Of a DNA stretch of 64,000 nt, positions 56,980 through 64,000 are shown in pieces (the first letter of the stretch is position 1; the number at the start of each line of letters is the position of its first letter). The notes below the pieces were generated by a model. The model did no database searches. It was not told where the DNA came from and saw only the letters and a program-made list of their open reading frames with translations. The position numbers were made by a program, and so were the translations under genes. This DNA is from Nostoc sp. CMAA1605. Lineage in GTDB: Bacteria > Cyanobacteriota > Cyanobacteriia > Cyanobacteriales > Nostocaceae. The stretch spans positions 1 to 64,000 of the forward strand of contig NZ_PJIZ01000014.1 in assembly GCF_021596505.1 (NCBI RefSeq). The letters run 5' to 3'.

Positions 56980-58635
56980 TTAAGAATTAAGTTCCAGAAA
57001 TACTGCGCCTTTGAGAGTTCCAGTATCATCACTGTAGCTGCTGAAGGTGAGCGATCGCAGTTGTTGAAAAAATGACTTACCAAAGACTTCTAAGAGCTTT
57101 AAAACAGGCAACTGTCGCTCTAATAAATTATGGCTTTTATCCCAGTTAAGATATACATAACCTTGGTTTTGTGCAGGAATTACTGCAATACTATTTTGGA
57201 AATTACGATTCTTGATCAAAGAATTATCTTGATTGGTTAAAACTTCATTAATTGTTTCTAAATCAGAGGTAAAGACCTCATAATTTCCTACAGTTGTATG
57301 TATACCTTTAACCTTAGCATCTACCGTAAATGAGGATTGGTTTTGAGCCTCAGACTTTTTGCTATTGGCGATTAATTCTATCCAAGCTGCGACTTTTTGC
57401 TGTTCCCAACTCAGAGAATCAGTGTTAAGTCCGTTAGCAGCAGCGATCGCATCTAAACGCTCAATCCCATCTACCACAGCCTCTTGTTTTTCTACCACAA
57501 AAACCCAGCCAGGAGGAGTTTTCCCACCACGGGGAATGATTCCCAGCGCATATTCCCCTTGTACCCAGTTAAATACATCCTGTTGCAAATTCATTCCCCA
57601 AGCTTTTTGGATGGCTAGTAAGGGTTGTTCCAGGCGAGAAATTACGTCTGTTTCTGAACCGGAGATGGTTGTTTTCGCTTGTTTCCATAATTTACCTAAA
57701 TCGCTGTCACCCAAGTTATTTAAATGAGAACCAGAAACTACCACACCTGCGGATGCGGGGATGTATTGCAATGCTCCCACAGGTTGAGACAACGGGGGAG
57801 ATGGTGGTGCAATTTCTGAGGTAGCAAGAAAACTAGTTTCAGCTAACAGTCCTTTGGGGTTTAATGTCAAAGCCAGAATTTGACTATCGTAAATAGGTTC
57901 AGGTAACTCCAACCCCTGCCATTGTGCCAAAGTAGGGAGATTGAAGAAAGTTACTGCTACCGCACCTTTTGGTAACTGTGCGATCGCTTTTTGGTATTGG
58001 GGAGAACTAGTCAAATTCAAATCAGGTGCTTGGACATTATTAATCCCATCCCGTAGCACTCTCACATCATTAGCCAATAGGACAAAGTTATCTACCACCG
58101 CACCTGCTAATGGTTCTAGCTTGGGTTGTGCGTCATCGTAAAGCAACTTAGTACCGTTATATTCCTCAGTGGCGAGGGTAGCCCCCGATAACACGCGCTT
58201 GGAAAAGAGTAACTCTAAAAACTCACTACTTTTTTCTGGCTTCTCCGTCGCTAGAGCCATCAAGTAGCCTGGTTGTTGACCATTTGCAAAATCACGGTCA
58301 ATATCTTGAGTAGTTACGGCCAGAGTAATTTCATTTCCCAGCCAAGGTTGAATATCTTGGCGATAATCTAGACCACTATTAGCCAATAAACTAGTTTTGA
58401 GCTTAGATAATTCCCCTGAACTTTCCAGAGACTGCAAACGGTCAGGATTGACCAGTAAAGACACTGTAACAGGTGCAAGTTTAGACACAAATATGGCTGC
58501 ACCAGATTGGGAGGTAGAAGTAATTAGACTGACTGGACTTTTAGTAAAGAACCAATAACCAGCTGCGATCGCCCCAATCACCAATGCGATCGCACCAGCC
58601 ACGATAAAACCAGAGAATGAGCGTTGTGTATTCAC
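56980..58635 (-). CDS. DUF3352 family protein, membrane-anchored
   Basis: 551 residues. One N-terminal membrane helix (GFIVAGAIALVIGAIAAGYW) precedes a large periplasmic or lumenal region. SKLAPVTVSLLVNPDRLQSL, LDYRQDIQPWLGNEITLAVT and GMNLQQDVFNWVQGEYALGI are characteristic of the DUF3352 family widespread in cyanobacteria. Function unknown. Confidence 0.88.
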   Translation of the reverse strand: MNTQRSFSGFIVAGAIALVIGAIAAGYWFFTKSPVSLITSTSQSGAAIFVSKLAPVTVSLLVNPDRLQSLESSGELSKLKTSLLANSGLDYRQDIQPWLGNEITLAVTTQDIDRDFANGQQPGYLMALATEKPEKSSEFLELLFSKRVLSGATLATEEYNGTKLLYDDAQPKLEPLAGAVVDNFVLLANDVRVLRDGINNVQAPDLNLTSSPQYQKAIAQLPKGAVAVTFFNLPTLAQWQGLELPEPIYDSQILALTLNPKGLLAETSFLATSEIAPPSPPLSQPVGALQYIPASAGVVVSGSHLNNLGDSDLGKLWKQAKTTISGSETDVISRLEQPLLAIQKAWGMNLQQDVFNWVQGEYALGIIPRGGKTPPGWVFVVEKQEAVVDGIERLDAIAAANGLNTDSLSWEQQKVAAWIELIANSKKSEAQNQSSFTVDAKVKGIHTTVGNYEVFTSDLETINEVLTNQDNSLIKNRNFQNSIAVIPAQNQGYVYLNWDKSHNLLERQLPVLKLLEVFGKSFFQQLRSLTFSSYSDDTGTLKGAVFLELNS

Positions 58636-58673
58636 AATATACCTAATTATCTAGCACGAAAGTTTACCAAAAT

Positions 58674-58831
58674 TGGGCATAGGGCATAGGGCATAGGGCA
58701 TAGGGCATAGGGCATAGGGATAAAATCTACCTTGTTCACCTTCCAGTCCCCAGTCCCCAGTCCCCAATCCCCAATCCCCAATCCCCAATCCCCAGTCCCC
58801 AATCCCCAATCCCCAATCCCCAATCCCCCAA
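58674..58831. repeat. short tandem repeats (GGGCATA and CCCCAAT/CCCCAGT)
   Basis: 58674-58720 repeats GGGCATA; 58743-58831 repeats CCCCAAT/CCCCAGT about a dozen times. This lies in the divergent gap between the DUF3352 and rhodanese genes. Confidence 0.88.
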
Positions 58832-58874
58832 TTTCTGTCAACATGAATAATATCGGATTGTTTAAAAAAACGAC

Positions 58875-59234
58875 ATGACAGGGAATATTTCTGGTCAACC
58901 CATTACTCAAATTAGTGTAGAAGAACTCGCCCAGCGTCTGGCTACTAATGATGCAGGTATTCAGTTAATAGACGTACGTGAACCCCAAGAATTAGCATTA
59001 GCACAAATTAGCGGTTTTGTGAACTTACCACTCAGTGAATTCGCTCAGTGGTCAGAGCAAATTCCTGCTAAGTTTGACCCTGATGCAGAAACTTTAGTGC
59101 TGTGTCATCACGGTATGCGTTCTGCTCAAATGTGTCAGTGGTTAATGGCTCAAGGCTTTACAAACGTGAAAAATATTGCTGGTGGAATTGATGCTTATTC
59201 TGTTTTAGTTGATAGTTCTATTCCTCAATATTAA
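58875..59234 (+). CDS. single-domain rhodanese (sulfurtransferase)
   Basis: 119 residues, one rhodanese domain: [19 protein letters not shown] and the active-site loop [10 protein letters not shown] with the catalytic cysteine. GlpE-type proteins move sulfane sulfur to thiols in the cytoplasm. ATG start; divergent from the DUF3352 gene. Confidence 0.92.
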   Translation: MTGNISGQPITQISVEELAQRLATNDAGIQLIDVREPQELALAQISGFVNLPLSEFAQWSEQIPAKFDPDAETLVLCHHGMRSAQMCQWLMAQGFTNVKNIAGGIDAYSVLVDSSIPQY

Positions 59235-59608
59235 TTAGGGGTGCAGGGGTATAAGGGTGTAGGGGTGTAAGGGAGTAAGGGAAACAAATAAATTTTCACC
59301 CATACCCTATTCCCAATGCCCAATGCCCCATGCCCTATTCCCAATACCCCAAAAAATACGTATCCCAAAATACAATTTACTTGATCAATCTATAGAATAA
59401 TACTTAAAAAACAAATAATATTTAGAATTAAAGGTTTTTTGCCTCAAAATATGCTATTCCAAATAGCAAGTACATTCTTTCTGATGAGCAGTTAAAATAG
59501 AACTAAATATTTCGTCAATTTAATTAGTCAATATTCAATATTTGACACTCAATTTCAAAAACTTTTTTAAAACTTGATTAAAATCTGCTTTCTGCCAAAC
59601 ATCTTCCT
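59235..59608. other. intergenic region upstream of hrcA with short repeats
   Basis: 59236-59280 repeats GGGGTGTA/AGGGTGTAA; 59305-59350 has CCCAATGCC units. The rest is very AT-rich promoter-type DNA. No CIRCE operator (TTAGCACTC-N9-GAGTGCTAA) was seen. Confidence 0.5.
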
Positions 59609-60706
59609 ATGCAAGTCCAGTTGACAAATCGACAACAGCATATACTTTGGGCAACGGTGCGTCATTACATAGCTACAGCAGAACCGGTGGGGTCAAAAGC
59701 TTTGGTCGATGAGTATGACCTGGGCGTTAGTTCAGCCACCATTCGCAATGTTATGGGTATGCTAGAAAAATCTGGGTTACTCTACCAGCCACATACTTCC
59801 GCAGGTAGAGTGCCTTCTGACTCAGGTTATCGCATCTATGTTGACCAGTTCATTACCCCCTCTTTGCAAGACGTTACGCGCACAGATGCCTTAGCCAAGA
59901 ATGTCGAACTAGCTTTACAGCAGCGTCTCCAGTGGGAAGATTGGAGTATGGAAATCCTCCTACAAGGCGCAGCGCAGATTTTAGCCAGTTTGAGTGGGTG
60001 TATTAGCTTGATTACAATGCCGCAAACCAATACAGCTATTGTGCGACATCTGCAATTAATGCAGATCGAAACCGGACGCATCATGCTGATTTTGGTGACG
60101 GATGGTTATGAAACCCATTCCAAATTGATGGACTTACCCCCAACCAGAAAAGAAACACAACCCGAAGCAGAAGTTATAGACAGAGAATTGCAGATTGTTT
60201 CTAACTTCCTCAACAGTCATTTGCGGGGGCAAAGTCTACTAGCAATTAGTAATTTAGACTGGAGTCAGTTAGATCGGGAATTTCAACTTTATGGGGAATT
60301 TTTAAAGGATTCCGTGGCGGAATTGGCGCGACGTACAGTTGCACCAACCGCTACTCACATTATGGTGCGGGGTGTGGCGGAAGTTTTGCGCCAGCCGGAA
60401 TTTTCCCAACTCCAACAAGTGCAGACTATTCTCCACCTCCTGGAAGAAGAACAGGAACAGCTTTGGCCGTTAATCTTTGAAGAGCCAGAGGTAGAAGAAG
60501 CCACTAAATCCAAGGTAACAGTGCGAATTGGCGCAGAAAACCCCCTAGAACCGATTCGGAATTGTAGTTTGATTTCTTCCACCTATCGGCGGGGTACAGT
60601 TCCTGTGGGGAGTGTGGGAGTTTTAGGCCCGACACGCTTAGACTATGAAAATGCGATCGCAGTTGTGGCGGCGGCGGCTGATTATCTCTCGGAAGCCTTC
60701 AGTTAA
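59609..60706 (+). CDS. hrcA: heat-inducible transcription repressor HrcA
   Basis: 365 residues. The N-terminal winged helix ([54 protein letters not shown]) and [17 protein letters not shown] are HrcA signatures, followed by the GAF-like dimerisation domain and the conserved end [14 protein letters not shown]. It represses chaperonin genes through CIRCE operators, with GroE as its co-factor. The next gene starts 12 bases later. Confidence 0.95.
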   Translation: MQVQLTNRQQHILWATVRHYIATAEPVGSKALVDEYDLGVSSATIRNVMGMLEKSGLLYQPHTSAGRVPSDSGYRIYVDQFITPSLQDVTRTDALAKNVELALQQRLQWEDWSMEILLQGAAQILASLSGCISLITMPQTNTAIVRHLQLMQIETGRIMLILVTDGYETHSKLMDLPPTRKETQPEAEVIDRELQIVSNFLNSHLRGQSLLAISNLDWSQLDREFQLYGEFLKDSVAELARRTVAPTATHIMVRGVAEVLRQPEFSQLQQVQTILHLLEEEQEQLWPLIFEEPEVEEATKSKVTVRIGAENPLEPIRNCSLISSTYRRGTVPVGSVGVLGPTRLDYENAIAVVAAAADYLSEAFS

Positions 60707-60718
60707 TTAGATTAAATC

Positions 60719-61369
60719 ATGGTCAGAAAAATTGCCTTTGGGGTGCTGTGGTTAGGGTTCATCGTTTACGCTTTCGTCTTCGCGCCACCTGATAATCCCG
60801 ATACTTTTGAGTTAATCAAAAACTTGTCTACTGGTCAATGGCAAGGTATAAACCCCCTAGTCATAGCGTTATTCAACCTCATGGGCATTTGGCCTATGGT
60901 TTATAGTGCCGTTTTATTTGTGGACGGGAGAGGGCAAAAAATCGCCGCCTGGCCGTTTGCGGCTGCTTCTTTTGCTGTCGGTGCATTCGCGCTTTTACCC
61001 TATTTAGCATTACGAGAACCTCACCCTCAATTTACCGGACAGAAAGACGCTTTGATCAAAAGGTTAGATTCTCGTTTGACTGGTATTTTTCTCACCTTAA
61101 CAGCAGCCATTCTAGTAGCCTATGGTTTAATTGCGGGTGACTGGAGTAATTTCCTTCAGCAATGGCAAACTAGCCGCTTTATTCATGTGATGAGCCTAGA
61201 TTTTTGCCTACTTTCTCTATTATTTCCCACTCTCCTCAAAGATGATATGGCGCATCGTGGTTGGGAAAATCAGCAGTTTTTCTGGTTATTTACTGCGCTT
61301 CCCCTCTTTGGTGTGTTGATTTATCTTTGTGTGCGTCCACCTATTCTAGAAACAGTAACTCCGTTGTGA
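60719..61369 (+). CDS. DUF2834-like cyanobacterial membrane protein
   Basis: 216 residues with about six membrane helices (VLWLGFIVYAFVFAPP, PLVIALFNLMGIWPMVYSAV, LTAAILVAYGLIAG, FFWLFTALPLFGVLIYLCV). Similar proteins of unknown function occur across cyanobacteria and plastid-bearing eukaryotes. It follows hrcA by 12 bases and is probably co-transcribed. Confidence 0.75.
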   Translation: MVRKIAFGVLWLGFIVYAFVFAPPDNPDTFELIKNLSTGQWQGINPLVIALFNLMGIWPMVYSAVLFVDGRGQKIAAWPFAAASFAVGAFALLPYLALREPHPQFTGQKDALIKRLDSRLTGIFLTLTAAILVAYGLIAGDWSNFLQQWQTSRFIHVMSLDFCLLSLLFPTLLKDDMAHRGWENQQFFWLFTALPLFGVLIYLCVRPPILETVTPL

Positions 61370-61502
61370 GTGCTGAGTGCTGAGTGCTGAGTGCTGTTAG
61401 CAGTAGTGCGGCGTTTAGCCGGTGCTGAGTAAGAAGTAAGATTCATTGCACCGACTGAATAACGACCATTGACTAATGACTAATGACTAATGACTAATGA
61501 CT
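61369..61502. repeat. short tandem repeats with REP-like element
   Basis: GAGTGCT repeats (61369-61395), a REP-like element (61393-61424, shared with 2071 and 44893) and AATGACT/ATTGACT units (61464-61502). Confidence 0.82.
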
Positions 61503-62371
61503 AACTCTTGTTTCTCTGTAAAACACATAGCAACTCCCTTTTCGTAATAGGCAGCTTCATTAATAAAAATAGGGTAAACTGTCGATGTGCCTTCGTAGGC
61601 GATCGCTTGACCATCTAAAGTTAAAAATATTGGGTCGCCTGGGTTTAATGGCTCATAATCACGATACTGTAATTGGGGGTGAATCATTGCTTGGATTTCA
61701 CCGTATTCATTTCTGGGAAAATCTATAGAACCTATTAACTTATACAATGTAAGTTTATTTTTGATTTCCAGAGTTTCGCCCCGACTATATCTATCTAAAT
61801 AATCTAAAATTTGATAAATTAGGTTTTCAGTATTTTGAAATAACTCAGCATTTAATACACCTTGAGCCACAGCACCCACTTCGACTACAAACCCCAAATT
61901 ACAAAGGGAACGAAGAAAATCACTACCTGCTTCGGGTATGGTGTAACAAACCTTAACTAAAGGATTAATCGCACTCAAATAAGCCGCTAATTGCAAAAGT
62001 AAAGGCTGCTGATTCCCTAAAATTACGCTCAAACCCATATTAGCAGTTGTACTATGTAAATCAATAACTAAATCTGCTTTAGTTTGAGTGTCTTCTTTTA
62101 AAATTTTCGCTATATTTTTTGCTTGTATATCTTCATAAGTTGATAAGGTATTATCTTGTAAATCTTTAGCTAAAAAACAACGATTTAAATCTTTTTCTAT
62201 ATAGCGTCTAGTTGCAGCAAAGGCTTGAGGATTAGCTAATAAAGTCAAAATTTCAAAACTATAATTTTCTATTAGTTGAGGATATTGAGTAAATTTATTT
62301 ACTAAAAATGCACCCGTAAATTCATTTCCATGAGTTCCCCCAACAATAGCAACACGATTGATTTTATTCAT
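61487..62371 (-). CDS. aspartoacylase-family zinc hydrolase
   Basis: 294 residues. [17 protein letters not shown] contains the zinc-binding His-x-x-Glu, [12 protein letters not shown] the substrate-binding Arg-Asn region, and [16 protein letters not shown] the third zinc-ligand histidine: diagnostic of the AspA/aspartoacylase subgroup of the AstE family. It should hydrolyse N-acyl-aspartate or a related acylated amino acid. The last codons run into AATGACT repeats. Confidence 0.9.
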   Translation of the reverse strand: MNKINRVAIVGGTHGNEFTGAFLVNKFTQYPQLIENYSFEILTLLANPQAFAATRRYIEKDLNRCFLAKDLQDNTLSTYEDIQAKNIAKILKEDTQTKADLVIDLHSTTANMGLSVILGNQQPLLLQLAAYLSAINPLVKVCYTIPEAGSDFLRSLCNLGFVVEVGAVAQGVLNAELFQNTENLIYQILDYLDRYSRGETLEIKNKLTLYKLIGSIDFPRNEYGEIQAMIHPQLQYRDYEPLNPGDPIFLTLDGQAIAYEGTSTVYPIFINEAAYYEKGVAMCFTEKQELVISH

Positions 62372-62537
62372 CCAAAATTCACCTAATTTAATTAGCCCAA
62401 TTATTTATATACACTTATAGAAAACTCTGGAAACTGAGACAGTATAAAAAAGCTTCTCACCCCCACACCACTAATTCTAAGCGCGATCGCCGGGAAGATA
62501 ATCTAAACTCAAAGGAAGACCATTTACAACTGCTGCC

Positions 62538-62978
62538 ATGTCTTCAACTTTAGACTCCTTACCGCCTGCGCTTGCTAAAATCGTCCAGCGTTTTCAACGG
62601 GTGACAGACCAAAAAAGACGCACCGAACAGCTAATCGCCTATGGTAACAAGCTAAAAGGTTTCCCTGAAGCCGAAAAATTACCAGAAAACAAAGTTCCTG
62701 GCTGTGTTTCGCAGGTTTACATCACCGCTACACTCCATGATGGTAAGGTGATGTTTCAGGCTGACTCTGATGCCTTCATCAGTAAAGGGATGGTTGGTCT
62801 TTTGATTGAAGGACTAAACGGCCTCACTCCCACAGAAATCTTACAACTCACACCAGATTTCATTCAAGAAACTGGTTTAAACGTCAGCCTCACGCCTTCC
62901 CGTGCCAATGGATTTTACAACATATTTAAAACTATGCAAAAAAAGGCACTGGAATGTAAGCTAGACCTTCCTAGTTAG
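62538..62978 (+). CDS. sufE: SufE-family sulfur acceptor protein
   Basis: 146 residues. The SufE/CsdE fold signature is present, with the active-site cysteine in KVPGCVSQVYI, a preceding RTEQLIAYGNKLKGFPEAEK and following FISKGMVGLLIEGLNGLTP. SufE accepts persulfide sulfur from the cysteine desulfurase SufS and passes it to the SufBCD scaffold for Fe-S assembly. Confidence 0.93.
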   Translation: MSSTLDSLPPALAKIVQRFQRVTDQKRRTEQLIAYGNKLKGFPEAEKLPENKVPGCVSQVYITATLHDGKVMFQADSDAFISKGMVGLLIEGLNGLTPTEILQLTPDFIQETGLNVSLTPSRANGFYNIFKTMQKKALECKLDLPS

Positions 62979-63127
62979 GGGTGTAGGGGTTTAGGGGTGT
63001 ATAAGGGGTACAAGGGTGCAGGGGTGCAGGGGGAAATAATTTTGGAAATCGATAAAAAAGCTAAAAACCAAGCTTTTTTACTTTTACCTTTTGCCTTTTG
63101 CCTTTTACCTTTTACCTTTTACTTTTT
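62977..63127. repeat. short tandem repeats (GGGTGTA/GGGTGCA and CTTTTGC/CTTTTAC)
   Basis: 62979-63030 repeats GGGGTGTA-type units; 63082-63127 repeats CCTTTTGC/CCTTTTAC. Both lie between sufE and the next gene. Confidence 0.8.
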
Positions 63128-63155
63128 GCCGTCATCAATACCAAACTTTAGTCAG

Positions 63156-64000
63156 ATGTCTACTAGTTTATTATCAACCTATGAGCCTACTGGATTTGGT
63201 GGAGTAGTTCACGAATATCAATGGCAATGGGAAAATCAACCATTGCGAGTGGTTTATGAAACTCTCGGCAATGGTTCACCTGTATTACTATTGCCTGCTT
63301 TTAGCAGTGTTTCTACTCGCCAGGAAATGGCTGATTTAGCTAGGCTACTTGCGCCTCAGTTTCAAGTAGTAGCTTTAGACTGGCCGGGATTTGGGGAATC
63401 TTCACGCCCTAATTTAGATTACCGACCAGAAATTTATCAGCAATTTCTCACAGATTTCGTTCAGGCTGTTTTTTCTACTCCCATTACTGTAATTGCGGCT
63501 GGCCACGCTGCTAGTTATGTGTTGCAATTAGCACAGCAACAACCTCATGCTTTTTCCAAGATTGTGTTAGTTGCACCTACTTGGCGTGGCCCTTTACCAA
63601 CGATGGGAGCAAATCTACAGGTAGCTGGTGCAGTTAGGGGATTAGTGCGATCGCCTATTATCGGTCAAATCCTTTACTATCTCAATACCACACCCGCTTT
63701 CTTAAAATTTATGTACCGTCGCCATGTATTTGTCGATACAGCGAAACTCATCCCCAGCTTTATCGCCAAAAAATGGCAAACTACCCAAAAACCAGGTGCG
63801 CGGTTTGCATCGGCGGCATTTGTCACAGGGAACATTGACGCAATAAACAATCAAGCCGATTTTCTCAACCTAGTACAGTCCTTATCTGTTCCCCTGATGG
63901 TAGTTATCGGCGAATCTAGTCCACCTAAATCACTCGCCCAAATGGAAACCGTCGCGGCACTTCCAGGAGTTAGAAGCGTTGTCCTTCCTGGTACTTTAGG
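63156..64000 (+). CDS. alpha/beta-hydrolase-fold protein, 3' end beyond window
   Basis: Open from ATG 63156 (MSTSLLSTYEPTGFGGVVHE) to the window edge, at least 281 residues. PVLLLPAFSSVSTRQEMADL, LDWPGFGESSRPNLDYRP and the nucleophile-elbow position AAGHAASYVLQLA show the fold. Ala replaces the usual Ser or Asp nucleophile in GHAAS, so it may be non-hydrolytic, like several cyanobacterial relatives. Function unknown. Confidence 0.8.
   Translation, partial: MSTSLLSTYEPTGFGGVVHEYQWQWENQPLRVVYETLGNGSPVLLLPAFSSVSTRQEMADLARLLAPQFQVVALDWPGFGESSRPNLDYRPEIYQQFLTDFVQAVFSTPITVIAAGHAASYVLQLAQQQPHAFSKIVLVAPTWRGPLPTMGANLQVAGAVRGLVRSPIIGQILYYLNTTPAFLKFMYRRHVFVDTAKLIPSFIAKKWQTTQKPGARFASAAFVTGNIDAINNQADFLNLVQSLSVPLMVVIGESSPPKSLAQMETVAALPGVRSVVLPGTL

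Noticed and set aside
58647..58910. 87-codon ORF rich in [10 protein letters not shown]
   Set aside because: Translation of the GGGGATT/GGGGACT short tandem repeat; not a protein.
61369..61395. GAGTGCT motifs near hrcA suggesting CIRCE operators
   Set aside because: They are tandem 7-mer repeats without the TTAGCACTC partner arm and lie downstream of, not before, a chaperonin gene.

Overview
The window looks like chromosome of a filamentous, heterocyst-forming, nitrogen-fixing cyanobacterium of the Nostoc/Anabaena type. The evidence is frequent GCGATCGC (HIP1) octamers, abundant 7-bp short tandem repeats (GGGGATT/GGGGACT, GGGCATA and similar) between genes, several nitrogenase-family genes of cyanobacterial type, a CYP110-type P450, a CAAD domain, and cyanobacterial families such as DUF3352 and DUF5895. 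No rRNA, tRNA or CRISPR array was recognised.

Region 1 (1-11.4 kb, plus 19.6-20.7 kb) is an alternative-nitrogenase-derived locus. It holds the 5' end of nifV, a helix-turn-helix/periplasmic-binding-like regulator, a small unknown gene, a strongly diverged NifH paralogue, the cytochrome bd oxidase pair cydAB, a vnfD-derived gene, vnfE, a nifX/vnfX-like gene and, 8 kb further on, a well conserved nifH/vnfH with structured leader DNA. No vnfK, vnfG or vnfN is present. The vnfD gene has lost about 142 codons covering all alpha-subunit P-cluster cysteines, keeps the cofactor-binding Cys and His motifs, and is fused in frame to a C-terminal CAAD membrane domain. It is either a relic or a repurposed, membrane-anchored cofactor-binding protein.

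Region 2 (11.4-22.4 kb) is a patchwork of small regulatory modules: a TetR-CYP110 divergent pair, a second TetR gene whose divergent P450 partner is reduced to a remnant with the same operator type, an HxlR/NmrA divergent pair, a TMEM175-like channel, an AI-2E-family permease and secreted or hydrolase-like proteins.

Region 3 (22.4-40.8 kb, all minus strand) is the most unusual part. It looks like one long transcription unit encoding a partial contractile-injection-like apparatus: a tail-tube protein, a tube-cap protein, a VgrG spike and a PAAR tip. Around these are a membrane pseudokinase with a phosphate-binding-like outer domain, a 48-residue helical protein, a giant 2,568-residue Ser/Thr/Asn-rich repeat protein, a dynamin-like GTPase, a small GTPase-like protein, and a tail-anchored protein that may be joined to WD40 repeats across a poly-T frameshift. 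Sheath, gp25, baseplate J and AAA+ ATPase genes were not seen in the window.

Region 4 (41-64 kb) is mostly ordinary cyanobacterial chromosome: an ABC exporter, galE, a DUF4231 protein, a TauE/SafE-type transporter with a periplasmic partner, a DUF5895 protein, mltA with a broken 5' end next to a decayed small gene, a Ser/Thr kinase, a polysaccharide deacetylase, a sugar-binding lipoprotein, a YebC-family regulator, DUF3352, rhodanese, hrcA, aspartoacylase, sufE and the start of an alpha/beta hydrolase. Short tandem repeats and REP-like palindromes fill the gaps.
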